NCBI GenBank assembly: GCA_951799405.1
Contig: OX637336.1
Location: 16,783,479 to 16,847,478, forward strand
Reading direction: 5' to 3'
Source: Agapetus fuscipes
Lineage: Eukaryota; Arthropoda; Insecta; Trichoptera; Glossosomatidae
Length of the DNA stretch: 64,000 nucleotides
Shown here: positions 53,024 through 62,518 of the stretch, one piece after another
How the letters are laid out: every line of letters starts with the position of its first letter
Numbering within the stretch: the first letter of the stretch is position 1
The notes under the pieces: model-generated
Seen by the model: the letters and a program-made list of their open reading frames with translations, nothing else
Told to the model about the DNA's origin: nothing
The model's database searches: none
Program-made: the position numbers and the translations under genes

Positions 53024-53345
53024 TCCGGTCGATAGCTCAGTTAGTATAGTGCTTGCATTCCACGCCGAGAGCTCGGGTTCGAATCTCACCAAGAGTGCAA
53101 GAAATGATATCCTAGTTCTGTGTTTATTTCAAACCCAAAATAAAATACTGGCAAGGTTTATTCAGCCTTCTCATGAAATGAGTACCAGCCACTTAGGAAT
53201 CTGGGATGCTCCCACTTCAACTGAAGTGGCTGGCGTAAGATCAGCCCCTTACCTGTAAAAGTTAATAGGATCCACTCGCCACATGCGAAACCCTCAGGGA
53301 TAATGCGGTAAGAAATTACACTATATGTGTAGCTTAGTTCCGAGT
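53024..53345 (+). mobile_element. SINE-A, full length with intact A and B boxes
   Basis: GTCCGGTCGATAGCTCAGTT, then GGGTTCGAATCTCACC, ATGAAATGAGTACCAGCC, CACTTCAACTGAAGTGGCTG and the end ACACTATATGTGTAGC. The promoter boxes are both readable. Confidence 0.87.
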
Positions 53346-53437
53346 TGTGTAAGTAGCTTGTGTACCAAAACGTTTAGTGTGTAGAGCAGGTCTTCCGCCG
53401 ATGGTCTTGCATGCGAGTCCTCTCTCATCACGGGATA

Positions 53438-54371
53438 TACGAGGCACGTCCAGAAAGTAAGTGTACTGGTACTCTCACAGCTGTAGGGGATACTTTTTCG
53501 ACACGTTGGCAACACTGCCGCGTAGCCTGACCTCTCTCCTTCAAAACGAGACCAATCCGAGGTTAGTGTGTTGAAAACTCTTGACGCAGTAGCATCTCTC
53601 GCGAAAAATGTCGATCGTATCTCGCGCCAAGTGCGAAATTCGCGCCGTCATTCGCTACCTCGTTGCGAAGGGAAAAGCTCAGGTTGAAATTTATAATGAG
53701 ATGAAAACTGTTTACGGTAATAAAGCTATGAATCGTACAAGTGGTGTAGCGAGTTTAAAAATGGCCGTACTTCCGTGCATGACGATCAGAGGAGCGGAAG
53801 ACCTTCAATTGTGACTGACAAACTTGTGGAAAAAATCGAGATTGCGGTCCGTGACGATCGCAGATTGACGTTAGATGAACTTTCTGCGATGTTTCCGCAA
53901 ATCTCCAGATCCCTGATACACGAAACAATCATTGAAACTCTCGGATATCGGAAATTGTCTGCGAGGTGGGTCTCAAAACAGCTGACAGAACAGCACAAGT
54001 TGAATCGAGTGCAGAGCTCCAAAGAGTTGGATGGGACGTTTTGAACCACCCCCCGTATTCCCCTGACCTGGCCCCTTCACATTTACGTCTTTTCACTTCC
54101 CTTAAGGTGCACATGGGTGCAAACAAGTTTTCAACGGACGAGGAGGTGAAGGGGGAGGGGGAGAAGTAGGCGAAAGAGCTGGCGGGAGACTTCTTCGAGG
54201 CAGGCATCAAAAAATTGATCCCGCGGCTCACCACTTGCATCGAGAGGGATGGTGACTACGTCGAAAAATAACTTACATATGTACAAGTGTAACCAAGTAT
54301 GTTTTTGTTGAATTTTTTTTTTTTTGAACCCTACATAAATTGAGTACACTTACTTTCTGGACGTGCTCGTA
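53438..54371 (+). mobile_element. Mariner element, internally deleted, TA TSD
   Basis: TA at 53,438-53,439 and 54,370-54,371 flanks inverted ends CGAGGCACGTCCAGAAAGTA and (on minus) CGAGCACGTCCAGAAAGTAA, each continuing to GTGTACT. Total length is 930 bp, shorter than the roughly 1.3 kb usual for mariner. It can only be moved in trans. Confidence 0.9.
53608..54168 (+). pseudogene. Mariner transposase remnant
   Basis: The N-terminal DNA-binding part is present in two frames. The first has REIRAV-like KCEIRAVIRYL. The second has DDQRSGRPSIVTDKLVEKIE, LTLDELSAMFP and SRSLIHETI, with a frameshift near 53,770. The reading then jumps from TEQHKLNRV to the C-terminal GWDVLNHPPYSPDLAPS, which leaves out the middle of the catalytic domain with the first two Asp residues of the DD34D triad. 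At the third position Asp is replaced by His (APSHLRLF). The protein therefore lacks all three catalytic residues. Confidence 0.85.
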
Positions 54372-55345
54372 AATACGGCGTGAGGGGCTGTGCTGTCCCT
54401 ACACCCTCGCATGCATAAATTTTCATTGCTAATTACGTTGTACTCTGCTAGCCTTCTATTTTCACAGAACCCTTTCAACACCCTTCCTCCCTAATTTATG
54501 GCTTTCCTATTTTAAAGTCTTTATTGTGACCGCTCCGTCCTTTAATCTCTTATCACAATCATAATATTATTCCGTGGCTTAGAGTGAAGACAGCATGTGG
54601 TATACCTTTTTATATAGCACCATATATCCTGTTTAAACTCAAAGCTTTCATGTGAATTTTGGCAACGTCGCATGATTTTTTTAATCATTTATTCTTGAAT
54701 AAAAGGTTCGTATGAAGCTGACATCCCGAGCTATAATGAATAAACTACTTTGCCACTGCCCGGTAATATCATAGGGAAAAGTGGCAAAAGTTGCAAAGGC
54801 TATGTTAATTTAAGATTTGGACCAAAGTCGTTTTCTGTCTAGGGACTTGAACAATAAACTTAGTAAGTCGAAAATAAGAATTTTGTTGATTGAAGAGGCA
54901 TTCACTTTGTGATCATTTATCTTAAAAGATATGGACTTGGTTTTGGATTACGGCGAATACATATTAAATTCCACGACATCTTCAAGTAGCTAAATATTTC
55001 CAAAGGAAGCAATTCCTAAGAAATAATCTAGATGATACAAACTCGACACATGGCCGTCCTGCATCCAATTCTTCCCTCACACCCTCACACGATGACACCC
55101 TCAACGATTGATTCCGTATCTGAACTATTTCATTATGTTGTACCCACCTGAAGATGCAAACGGAATGTTTGCGAAACCGGTCCTGGAATTTAATATGTGC
55201 TCGCCGTAATAAAAATGTCGTTTTCATTTTTTATCATTCAGAAGTAAGAATTTTGGGAAAGCGACTTTGATCACGGGTAAGAAGAGTTATTTAGTCTCGA
55301 ATCTGTTGCTCTAAATCGGTAGATAATTTTTTTAGTCTTATACCC
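54372..55345. other. Region with two degenerate repeats
   Basis: 54,703-54,835 is a decayed RTE-1 3' module on plus (GGTTCGTATGAAGCTGACAT, TTTGCCACTGCCC). Around 55,146-55,182 is a hammerhead-like motif listed separately. No gene is seen. Confidence 0.5.
55146..55182 (+). ncRNA. Hammerhead-like motif of a Penelope-type element, weak
   Basis: CTGAAGA, a 6-bp stem II (GCAAAC/GTTTGC), then GAAA and CCGGTC. The core order is right, but the helix III and cleavage-site end do not fit as well as in the 33,235 copy. Confidence 0.35.
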
Positions 55346-55454
55346 CCTTATTCATAAAAAGGTTTTAATTTTTAAACCAGTCTGAAGTCAGTTTTCCCAT
55401 ACTAATCAGCTGGTTTTCCTCTGGTTTTGGGTTCAACCAATCTAATGAATAAGG
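55346..55454. mobile_element. Short MITE, CCTTATTCA family, copy 1
   Basis: Inverted ends CCTTATTCAT and TGAATAAGG. The interior has TTTTAATTTTTAAACCAG and GGGTTCAACCAATCTAATGA. Copy 2 lies at 60,878-60,983. Confidence 0.78.
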
Positions 55455-55915
55455 CCGATACTGTATACTATAGTAGCAGTAAACAGCAAAAATTTGTGGA
55501 AAAGGTCTTCAAGAAAATAGTCGAGCAATGTTGCCGGATATCTCAGTACCTACATAGCTTTTATAAAATGTAAAGGGAGGTATTGCCCAACTTTCTCTCA
55601 AGTAAAAACGCATACGTTAAAAAAAACGCAGGGGCGGCATTTGCATTTGACAAATTGCCCAAGGGGGCGAGAAAGGGGCGGACTGGAGAGGCTTAAAATA
55701 AGTCCAGGAATGTCGTAAATTATCAGTGATTAAGAAAGTGGGAGGGGGCAGTGTGTCTGCCCGCCAGCCAATTAACAAAGCTGTATTTGTATTTAGTACT
55801 TTTTAAAAGCGTTTTTTTTTTGGAAAATAACTTCAAAGCAATACGACACACTACAGAAGTAATCGACTTTCAAAATTTATTTGTGATATTTTCCATTTTA
55901 AACAGAGAAGGCTTC
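55455..55915. other. Spacer without recognised features
   Basis: No gene is seen. A GC-richer block lies at 55,640-55,770. Confidence 0.4.
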
Positions 55916-55916
55916 T

Positions 55917-55976
55917 TTGACTTATAGGTTGGTATGAGGCTGACCACCCATTCTATAAAAAATGTTTCACTTTGAT
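55917..55976 (+). repeat. RTE-1 3' module fragment
   Basis: TTGACTTATAGGTTGGTATG then TTCACTTTGA, after which the match stops. Confidence 0.75.
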
Positions 55977-56162
55977 TTTAATGTTTTTTTATAAATGTAC
56001 TAAATTTATTTTTCTTTATTTCAGGTGAGTGAATCAGTGATCAGTATTTATTAAAACAACGCAATCGTGCATGTAAGTTATTTTTTCTTATTATTTGTTA
56101 GACATGCCTAAATTTTTGGATCATTTGAATGAGAATAAAAAATATTTACATATAAATTATTT

Positions 56163-56365
56163 TAAATCGGTTTGTGAAGAGGAATGCAATTCACCGACCA
56201 ATTTTGTCTTGCCAGTTGTCTTCATGCGAAAGCGGAAACTTGTGTGCATGAAATGCCATCTATTGAACCAGGGCCGAAGTTATTGTCGATAGGACTAGGC
56301 GGGGCTCGAACCGGCGTTTCCCAAATTCGCGTGCCAACGTCTTATCCCCACAACCATTCCAGTGA
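56163..56365 (-). mobile_element. SINE-C-related copy
   Basis: On minus, the 3' end (GAATTGCATTCCTCTTCACA) and the CCTGGTTCAATAGATGG block match SINE-C. The box-B-like GGTTCGAGCCCCGCC is present but the head differs. Confidence 0.7.
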
Positions 56366-56560
56366 CTATGGTTTGTTGTTATTTATTTTCACTTTTTAGT
56401 TTCAAAACGTAGCCAAAAATAAGGCCATACAAAAGGTCATAGAAATGCCTATGGCCTATGCTGAGGGAAAGTCGATTTTTTTTTGGGTATCCAAATCAAG
56501 TATAGTTTGTAGAATTTTGCCGTAGAATTTGTAGAAACACATTCTAATGAACAATCTTAT

Positions 56561-56765
56561 TTTTTGGCACAAAAATCACTTGTTTTCGGGCTATGTAGCC
56601 GTAGTCTGGTTGATTCATTCCGGACAGTTTCGCCCATTGCTCCGATGGGCATTATCAGCGGTTGGCTAGTCGCTGTGATCTTCTCACAGGATCTGATGTT
56701 CTGGAAGCAACCAGAACACGGCTACATAGCCCGAAAAAAGTGATTTTTGTGCCAACAAGTACCAG
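56561..56765. mobile_element. Inverted-repeat element with a hammerhead-like loop
   Basis: The arms GGCACAAAAATCACTT plus TTTTCGGGCTATGTAGCCGT and their reverse complement (ACGGCTACATAGCCCGAAAA ... AAGTGATTTTTGTGCC) enclose about 105 bases. In the loop, the minus strand has CTGATAA, a 6-bp stem GCCCAT/ATGGGC, and GAAA. The CTGATAA departs from the CUGANGA rule. One arm's sequence also occurs at 18,056. This is probably Penelope-derived. Confidence 0.55.
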
Positions 56766-56769
56766 CCGT

Positions 56770-57123
56770 GAAAGCTTCAATGTACATACAATTAATCTTA
56801 TTTTTTATTTTGTTTACAGTTATTTCTTTACTATTATTGTTGTATTTTTACGTAGGTACTTTTTTTAGTTTTAAAGTATTAAATTAAATGAAACCACGCT
56901 AAACTTGCGCTCACATTTCAATCCCTACGCACGCTATTCTAAAATCATCATCACAGTGGCCACGTTCTCAAATCCCCTTAATTATTTTACGATGAATAAC
57001 TGTGAACCGAAAGGCTCCCTGCTCCTACAAAGGCTCCTCCAGCCTGCTAAGCCTTGGAGGCTTCACAGGACGCAAAAGGCTTTGCAGGTCCCGCACCCTT
57101 AAGTATAAAACATTGGTTCCAAT
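56770..57123. other. Spacer without recognised features
   Basis: No gene is seen. The end (57,035-57,105) has repeats of CTTGGAGGCTTCACAGG type. Confidence 0.35.
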
Positions 57124-57252
57124 TAGAACGACACAGTGACAAAACGACACATGGCATAACGACACATGACAGAACGGCACATGACAAAATAACATAAGAC
57201 AGAACATCACAATGATAGAACAACACAACGACAAAACTACATAAGACAAATC

Positions 57253-57594
57253 ATCACATAATTTCGCCTGTTGAGATGGGTGTTAGGAAGCAGACACTGA
57301 ATGCAGCAATGGAGGGCGATGGAGAAATCAGTTTGAAACAGCCGCGCCGTCAGATTCGTACAAATTTCAGAGACCGCGCTTTCCGTGTTGCGGGTCCGGT
57401 GGAGTGGAACAGACTGCCACCCGGAGTGAAGAACTCCAAATCTGTGGGCGTATTTCGCGGAGCACCTAAGACACACTTTAAAAAAATCTTATCCGTGATT
57501 GGAGAGGGCCCTTGAGGTGTGACACACACAAAAACGGCGCTCGCCTATCATTTGTTATTTAAAATAAATAAGCGTGTTATTATTATTATCACAT
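57253..57594 (+). mobile_element. CR1/L2-like LINE, 5'-truncated, ATCACAT TSD
   Basis: ATCACAT at 57,253-57,259 and 57,588-57,594 bounds 57,260-57,587. Its 3' end is CCCTTGAGGTGTGACACACA, AAAACGGCGCTCGCC, followed by an ATTATTATT tail. That 3' end is shared with SINE-B. Confidence 0.82.
57276..57515 (+). CDS. LINE reverse transcriptase C-terminal tail
   Basis: About 79 codons ending a LINE polyprotein: NFRDRAFRVAGPVEWNRLPP is the conserved post-RT block of CR1, L2 and related LINEs (consensus FxxRAFxVAxPxLWNSLP), followed by a THFKKIL-like end and a stop. Only the last part of the ORF is present because the copy is 5'-truncated. It carries no catalytic function on its own but identifies the LINE family whose 3' end matches SINE-B. 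Confidence 0.78.
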   Translation: MGVRKQTLNAAMEGDGEISLKQPRRQIRTNFRDRAFRVAGPVEWNRLPPGVKNSKSVGVFRGAPKTHFKKILSVIGEGP

Positions 57595-57858
57595 GACAGC
57601 ATCACACACTACCTCAAACGGAACATACCCTAAACAGCACATGATAAAACATTACGTGACAAAACAGCACATCAAAATATGTGATGTTTTGTCCTTCTGT
57701 TGTTTTAAAAATTGTGATGCTCTGTCATGTGTCGTTCGTTGCCGTGTGTCGTTCTGTCATGTGTTGTTCTGTCATGTGTTGTTCTGTTGTCATGTCTCAT
57801 TCTGTCATGGGTCGTTCTTTCATGTGTCGTTCTGTCATTGTGCCGTTCTATTCTGTCA

Positions 57859-58340
57859 CCAAAACATTACAGTCAATCTCAACTAAAGCGTTTACAAAAA
57901 AGAAAGTATGAAAACTGATACAGCGCCTCTGCTGAGTTTTTTAGTTGCACATACGTTCTTGGGTTTAACTCTTACGGATCAGTTTACACAATGTTTTCTA
58001 CTTGGGGTCGTGCAAGCGGTCACGCGACGAATGAAATTAATGTTTATTTTTATTTTTAAACTAAAATACAATAAACTTTAGTTAAGGGGAAAATTTATTT
58101 AGTTTTCGATTTGAAACTCCGTAAAAAGTTGTACAAAATTATTAGTAGTCTTTTAATTTTTTTTTATGACCGAAGCGTTTTTGTAATAAATACTTTCATT
58201 TGTAAATATTTTTTTTATGTTATCAACTTTAACCCACCTCGTTTGTACGATTTTTTTATTATTTAAAATCTACATACATTTTTAAAGTTATAAAAAGCGG
58301 GATAGCTCAACGAGGAAAGTATGTCTTGATTATAATAAAA
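57859..58340. other. AT-rich spacer, nothing recognised
   Basis: No gene or repeat boundary is visible. Confidence 0.4.
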
Positions 58341-58344
58341 AATC

Positions 58345-58872
58345 GTGTGTTGCCAAGATATACATATTACATTTAAGATTCATATTAAATGCATTATAAG
58401 CAGATACGTTGAAGTCCGCGCTCACACATGCCACATGTATGTTTTATTTTTATTTATTTATTTTTTCATTGTGGAAAAAAACAGTCAGAGCCCGTTCCCA
58501 CTTATCGGGTGTCGGATCCGGATACTAATCGGAGGTTCCAGTGGCAGAACATTATGTATGCACCTATTCACACTTGTCGGAAACCGATTTTGTCCAAAAA
58601 TGTTCTGCCACTGCAACCTCCGATTAATGTACGGTCCGACACCCGACAAGTGGGAACGGGCTCTTACAGGAAAATTACAAGGTTAGATTGACAATTGAAA
58701 AGACCAGTAAATTTTCCAATTATGGATAAAACTTACATCGTAAAAACCCAATATCAAATATACGTAAGCCCTACAACTCTTTCCGACCTTCCCTGAAACA
58801 GGATTGACATTGGCAAAGTGAACCATTCTTTACAGTATGGGTGGTCAGCCTCGTACCAACGTATTAGTCAAG
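58345..58872 (-). repeat. RTE-1 3' module, split by a foldback element
   Basis: The outer part 58,345-58,440 (CATATTAAATGCATTATAAG, CTCACACATGCCACATGTAT) and inner part 58,735-58,872 (CTTCCCTGAAACAGGATTGA, ATGGGTGGTCAGCCTCGTAC) are both reverse-oriented. Confidence 0.8.
58485..58670. mobile_element. Foldback MITE with about 65-bp arms
   Basis: The left arm AGAGCCCGTTCCCACTTATC continues through GGTGTCGGA and AATCGGAGGTTCCAGTGGCA. The right arm is its reverse complement to GTGGGAACGGGCTCT. The turn lies near 58,560-58,600. It has no coding sequence and an uncertain TSD. Confidence 0.82.
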
Positions 58873-58879
58873 GAACACA

Positions 58880-59570
58880 AATAATGAATTACATTTGACT
58901 ATATAAAACACATAATCATTGTTTAAATCAAGTGTTTAGAAATGAAGTTTCACTGATTTGTAGGTACATATTTTTTTTAAATCATGTTTTTTTAAATTTA
59001 ATTTGAATTAAAATTTAAATGAAGCTTTTTCTTTCTCAAAAAATAGTACCAACATGAACTTTTACGTGGGCTCAAACCAGGTACCTTCCGATATAAAGAT
59101 TGAGCTGAAAACCATTAGACTACAATCGGTCGTAAACACTAGGGAGAACTAAAAATGGATTCCCTGATTTTAATTTTAAATTACCTTAATTTATTTTCTC
59201 TTATTGTGTGCAAGTATTTTAAATAATCTATTTTCAGTCACCCCCATACATTTAAGTTTCTGTACAAGTTGTGACGTCACACGGCCGTTATCTCTCAAGA
59301 TTTATACTACTGTTTATCTTTAACAGCGCCCTACGTATAAAATTTTGCGTTATAACTCGACCACAGCGCTATATCATAAAATGTATGGAATATATAGGAG
59401 CGCCTGAAGTGAGCTTTTAAGTTTCTCAAAATTTTTAATAAACGTAATGATGTTTTTATACTTAGGGTATAATTTGACAATAGAGTACCATTGTTACGTT
59501 GTGGATCTCAGAAGTTTGCTGTGTATTCTTTGTATGGAAGAATTATGGCAGCTTTCATCCCTTTTAACCC
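58880..59570. other. Spacer without recognised features
   Basis: AT-rich. No gene is seen. Confidence 0.4.
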
Positions 59571-59574
59571 TCTC

Positions 59575-60095
59575 TGTACTCAATCTGTACTGTACTGTAT
59601 CCTGCCGCCGTTCCACTAGGGGTGGCCGGTACCTCCGCAGATGCGCCTCCACTTTTTTCTGTCTTTACAAATCACTTTCATTTCCTCAATATTCATCACC
59701 TCCTTCATACATACTCTTCTCTTATTCTCACTCTGCAGGTTCCATTCTTTCGCAATCTTTCCTATTTGGTCTAACCATTCTTTCCTCGGCCTTCCTTTTC
59801 TATGTTTTCCTCTGACATTTCCTTTCTGCGCTTTCTTCCTAAGTCGTTCATCATCCATCCTTTCGAGATGTCCGAACCATCTCATCGTACTTTTTTGTAC
59901 TTTCATTCTCATATTCTCTTTTATACCACACTCGTTCATCACCCAATCATTACGTACTTCATTCAGTGTCTTTCCAGCCATTGCTCTCAGGTAAGCCATT
60001 TCAACCGTACATACTTAACTCAGCTCACATTCATTAACTGTCCACGCCTCACTTCCATATATCAATGTCGGTACCAATATGCCATTGTTCTTCCC
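59575..60095 (-). mobile_element. RTE-2 LINE 3' end with C-terminal coding region
   Basis: The minus strand encodes MRWFGHLERMDDERLRKK, GRPRKEWLDQIGKIAKEW and ICKDRKKWRRIC, then a stop at 59,616 and a tail of TACAG type. A frameshift lies near 60,015 between TLIYGSEAWTVNE and the main frame. It is distinct in sequence from RTE-1 (WFGHMERM, IANEWNIQ). Confidence 0.85.
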
Positions 60096-60103
60096 TTAAT
60101 GTA

Positions 60104-60165
60104 TTGTTATGCTTTATTTCGGGTTCAATTTTAAGAAAATCGCATGTTCATTCGGGATGTATATT
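60104..60165 (-). repeat. LTR-X-type LTR end fragment
   Basis: GTAT precedes TGTTATGCTTTATTTCGGGT and TTCAATTTTAAG. It is cut by the following MITE. Confidence 0.45.
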
Positions 60166-60167
60166 GA

Positions 60168-60560
60168 CGATTGCGCGAATGTATATTGACGATTAAAAGG
60201 GAATTTGGCAAAAGCGACGTTTTGGTCAAAAAGGAGTTATGAATGTTATCCTACTTAAAATTTTGTGATCTTTCTAATGCACTAACTTCCAAAGCTCTAC
60301 GATGACTTTTTTGTTTTTTAGGCCCAAGCAAAAAACTGCGTCTTCGAAGTATGGTTTTGGTGTAACCGACAAGATTTTGGCCTTTTTTGTCCTCAAGGCG
60401 CTTGTGACATAAGAAATGCCTTCTTTTTTTAAATTTTAGAGCTGTTTTGATTTTAACTACATGAAAGTTATGTTCATTTTTCTGCAACCTCAAACTTTAA
60501 ACTGCTCTCCTGAACAATTTAGTTTTTGTCGCTTATGCCCTGTTACCTTTTAACCGTCGA
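60168..60560. mobile_element. MITE, CGACGGTTAAAAGG family, copy 2 (inverted)
   Basis: ATTGACGATTAAAAGG with GGCAAAAGCGACG at left, and TTTTGTCGCTTATGCCCTGT and TTTTAACCGTCGATAT at right. The interior is the inverse of 44,262-44,696 and is about 10% shorter. Confidence 0.8.
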
Positions 60561-60561
60561 T

Positions 60562-60640
60562 ATGTGGCTGCTTATGAGAATGCATGTACTAAGAATCTTG
60601 AATGTAAATTAATGTTTGCAACTTAGATTATAGATTACAG
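60562..60640 (+). repeat. RTE-1 3' module end
   Basis: GTGGCTGCTTATGAGAATGC then TTTGCAACTTAGATTATAG. Only the last 80 bases are present. The MITE abuts it. Confidence 0.7.
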
Positions 60641-60877
60641 TATCAAACTTCAGAAATAATCTCTGAATAAAAGAGGGAATTCATCCATTATGTTTCCATT
60701 CAGATAGCGGTTGGCTGGCTCGGGAGTAGATCCAAGGACCACTGTTTGGAAGGAGGAGGCAGTGCACGAAGTAGAAAATATAACCTTCAAACTCAACCAC
60801 AATGTTTCACCAAAAAATATGAAAACTAAAACAGCGCTTGTTGTGAGCGTTTAGGCTTTTTAATAAAACGATAACCT
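60641..60877. other. Spacer without recognised features
   Basis: No gene is seen. Confidence 0.35.
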
Positions 60878-60983
60878 CCTTATTCAAGAAAAAGCTTTAA
60901 TTTAAAAACCAGTTTAAAGTAAATTTTCCCGTACTAAAAACTGGGTTCGACGGTTTTTGGTTCAACCAATCTAATGAATAAGG
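60878..60983. mobile_element. Short MITE, CCTTATTCA family, copy 2
   Basis: CCTTATTCAAGAAAAAGC ... GGTTCAACCAATCTAATGAATAAGG-type end (split here: GGTTCAACCAATC, then TAATGAATAAGG). Confidence 0.78.
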
Positions 60984-61489
60984 CCGTTTGAGTTTTAACG
61001 TATAGTTTTCTACGTTGTGTATAGTACCCCGAGTGTAAAACATTTACATATACTCTCTTCGATTGCGTAAATTGAAAAAGTATGGAATGTACAACGGCAC
61101 TCCTAGTGAGTGATTTAGTTTGTAAACATTATTTCGATTTACGCGATTGAAGTGAGTTAACGTGATATTTTATACTTGGTTTAGAGGTCTTTGGTCCACT
61201 GTTACCGACTTATCGGAACCCTTCCGCGCCGATGAATACCGCTCCTTTGTTTTTACCCAAAATCGCATCGGTCGACAGCGGCGAAACAACTTTTTCAATC
61301 GTTTTTTTTTTTTTTGGTTTTTGTGTTTATTTCACTATTTTATTTATTTATTTACTGGCCGTGACAAGATTGACAAGCGATGCGTACCTACTTCACTGCC
61401 AAGAGTGTCTTGTTGCGATGGTTCAACAAAAACACTAAGTCCCTTTTTTGAGCCACAGCATTCAAGATGAAAATAGTCATGATAAGCGT
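60984..61489. other. Region with a fragment of a dispersed coding-like repeat
   Basis: The minus strand at about 61,400-61,490 encodes IMTIFILNAVAQKRDLVFLL, related to the peptide at 15,125-15,200. Otherwise nothing is recognised. Confidence 0.4.
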
Positions 61490-61668
61490 TCCCTGCTTCA
61501 GGGAAGGTCGGCAAGAGTTGCAGGGCTTATGTTCATTTGAGATTGGGTTTTTTATATTGTAGGTCCACATGCGGCATGTGTAAGCGCGAAATTATGCGTG
61601 TCTGCTGGTTGGAATGCATTTAATATAAATCTCAAATGATACATATCTTTGCAGCTTAGATTTAGATT
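61490..61668 (+). repeat. RTE-1 3' module, truncated at the left
   Basis: It begins CCTGCTTCAGGGAAGGTCGG and ends TTGCAGCTTAGATTTAG. Confidence 0.85.
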
Positions 61669-61782
61669 AAGATCGTCGATCGTCTATAGACGTGGCACCA
61701 AAGTAAAAGAGAGCGATGCCCATGCTTAAACAGACTCTTGAGGTGTGACACAAATAACATAACAAATAACACATCAAATAAA

Positions 61783-62042
61783 TCGCCACCTTAAAGGTAA
61801 AACTGAATAAGGGCTGATTCATTGAATAGAGAAATCGTGTACTAAACATTTTATTGGTAGTAACTTTTCATAGTATGTGAACTAATTATAAGAAAGTGAT
61901 CATGAAAGACTTCTAAACTGCATGAGCTTCATGCATTTTTAGTGTTTTCTGTCATAAAAAAATATGAAAATAGGTGCATTTATCTGAGAAGCTCATGCTA
62001 CATTCATATTTCACTTATTCAGTTTAACCTTTAAGCTATCGA
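61783..62042. mobile_element. MITE, TCGCCACC family, copy 3
   Basis: TCGCCACCTTAAAGGTAAAA at left and (on minus) TCGATAGCTTAAAGGTTAAA at right. The interior matches copy 1 in inverted orientation. Confidence 0.8.
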
Positions 62043-62092
62043 AATTCTCTTATGTGAATTATTTATTCATATCGCATTTTTGTCGTATTCGC

Positions 62093-62515
62093 TACATCTA
62101 AATCTAAATCTAAGTTGCAAAGATATGTATTATTTGAGATTCATATTAAATGCATTCCCACAAGCAGACACGCAAAATTTCGCGCTCACACATGCCGCAT
62201 GTGGACCTACAATATAAAAACCCAATCTCAAATGAACATAAGCCCTGCAACTCTTGCCGACCTTCTCTGAAACAGGGGTGACATTGGCCAAGTGAACCAT
62301 TTTTTACAGTATGGGTGGTCAGCCTCATACCAACCTTTAAGTCAAGGAATACAAGCAATTAATTACATTCAGTTATACCTACAAACAAACACTAAAAAAT
62401 CTACAAAACATTTATAAAAATGAAAATTGATTCTTGGCCTTAGCCGCCTACATTACAGATCAGCCGCCATTTTTTTCGGTCTTTACATACTTCTTTCATT
62501 TCATCCAGAGTCATA
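62093..62515 (-). mobile_element. RTE-1 LINE 3' end with the last RT codons
   Basis: Plus strand AAATCTAAGTTGCAAAG to AGTCAAGGAATACAAGC is the 3' module. From 62,440 it is the UTR and coding end (GCCGCCTACATTACAGATCA, TACTTCTTTCATTTCATCC). It is truncated at about 62,518. Confidence 0.85.
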
Positions 62516-62518
62516 ACC

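Larger units (their letters stand above)
57124..57858. repeat. Palindromic minisatellite, CGACACATGACA family, copy 3, split by a LINE
   Basis: The left arm is 57,124-57,259 (AGAACGACACAGTGACAAAA ...) and the right arm 57,588-57,858 (... GTGTCGTTCTGTCATTGTGC). The turn lies near 57,680. A truncated LINE with 7-bp TSD sits in the left arm. The outer ends match copies 1 and 2. Confidence 0.82.

Noticed and set aside
53024..53100. tRNA genes at the SINE heads (also at 5300, 9821, 15,730, 29,003)
   Set aside because: Box A and B are present but the cloverleaf does not close and SINE body sequence follows. They are tRNA-derived SINE promoters.
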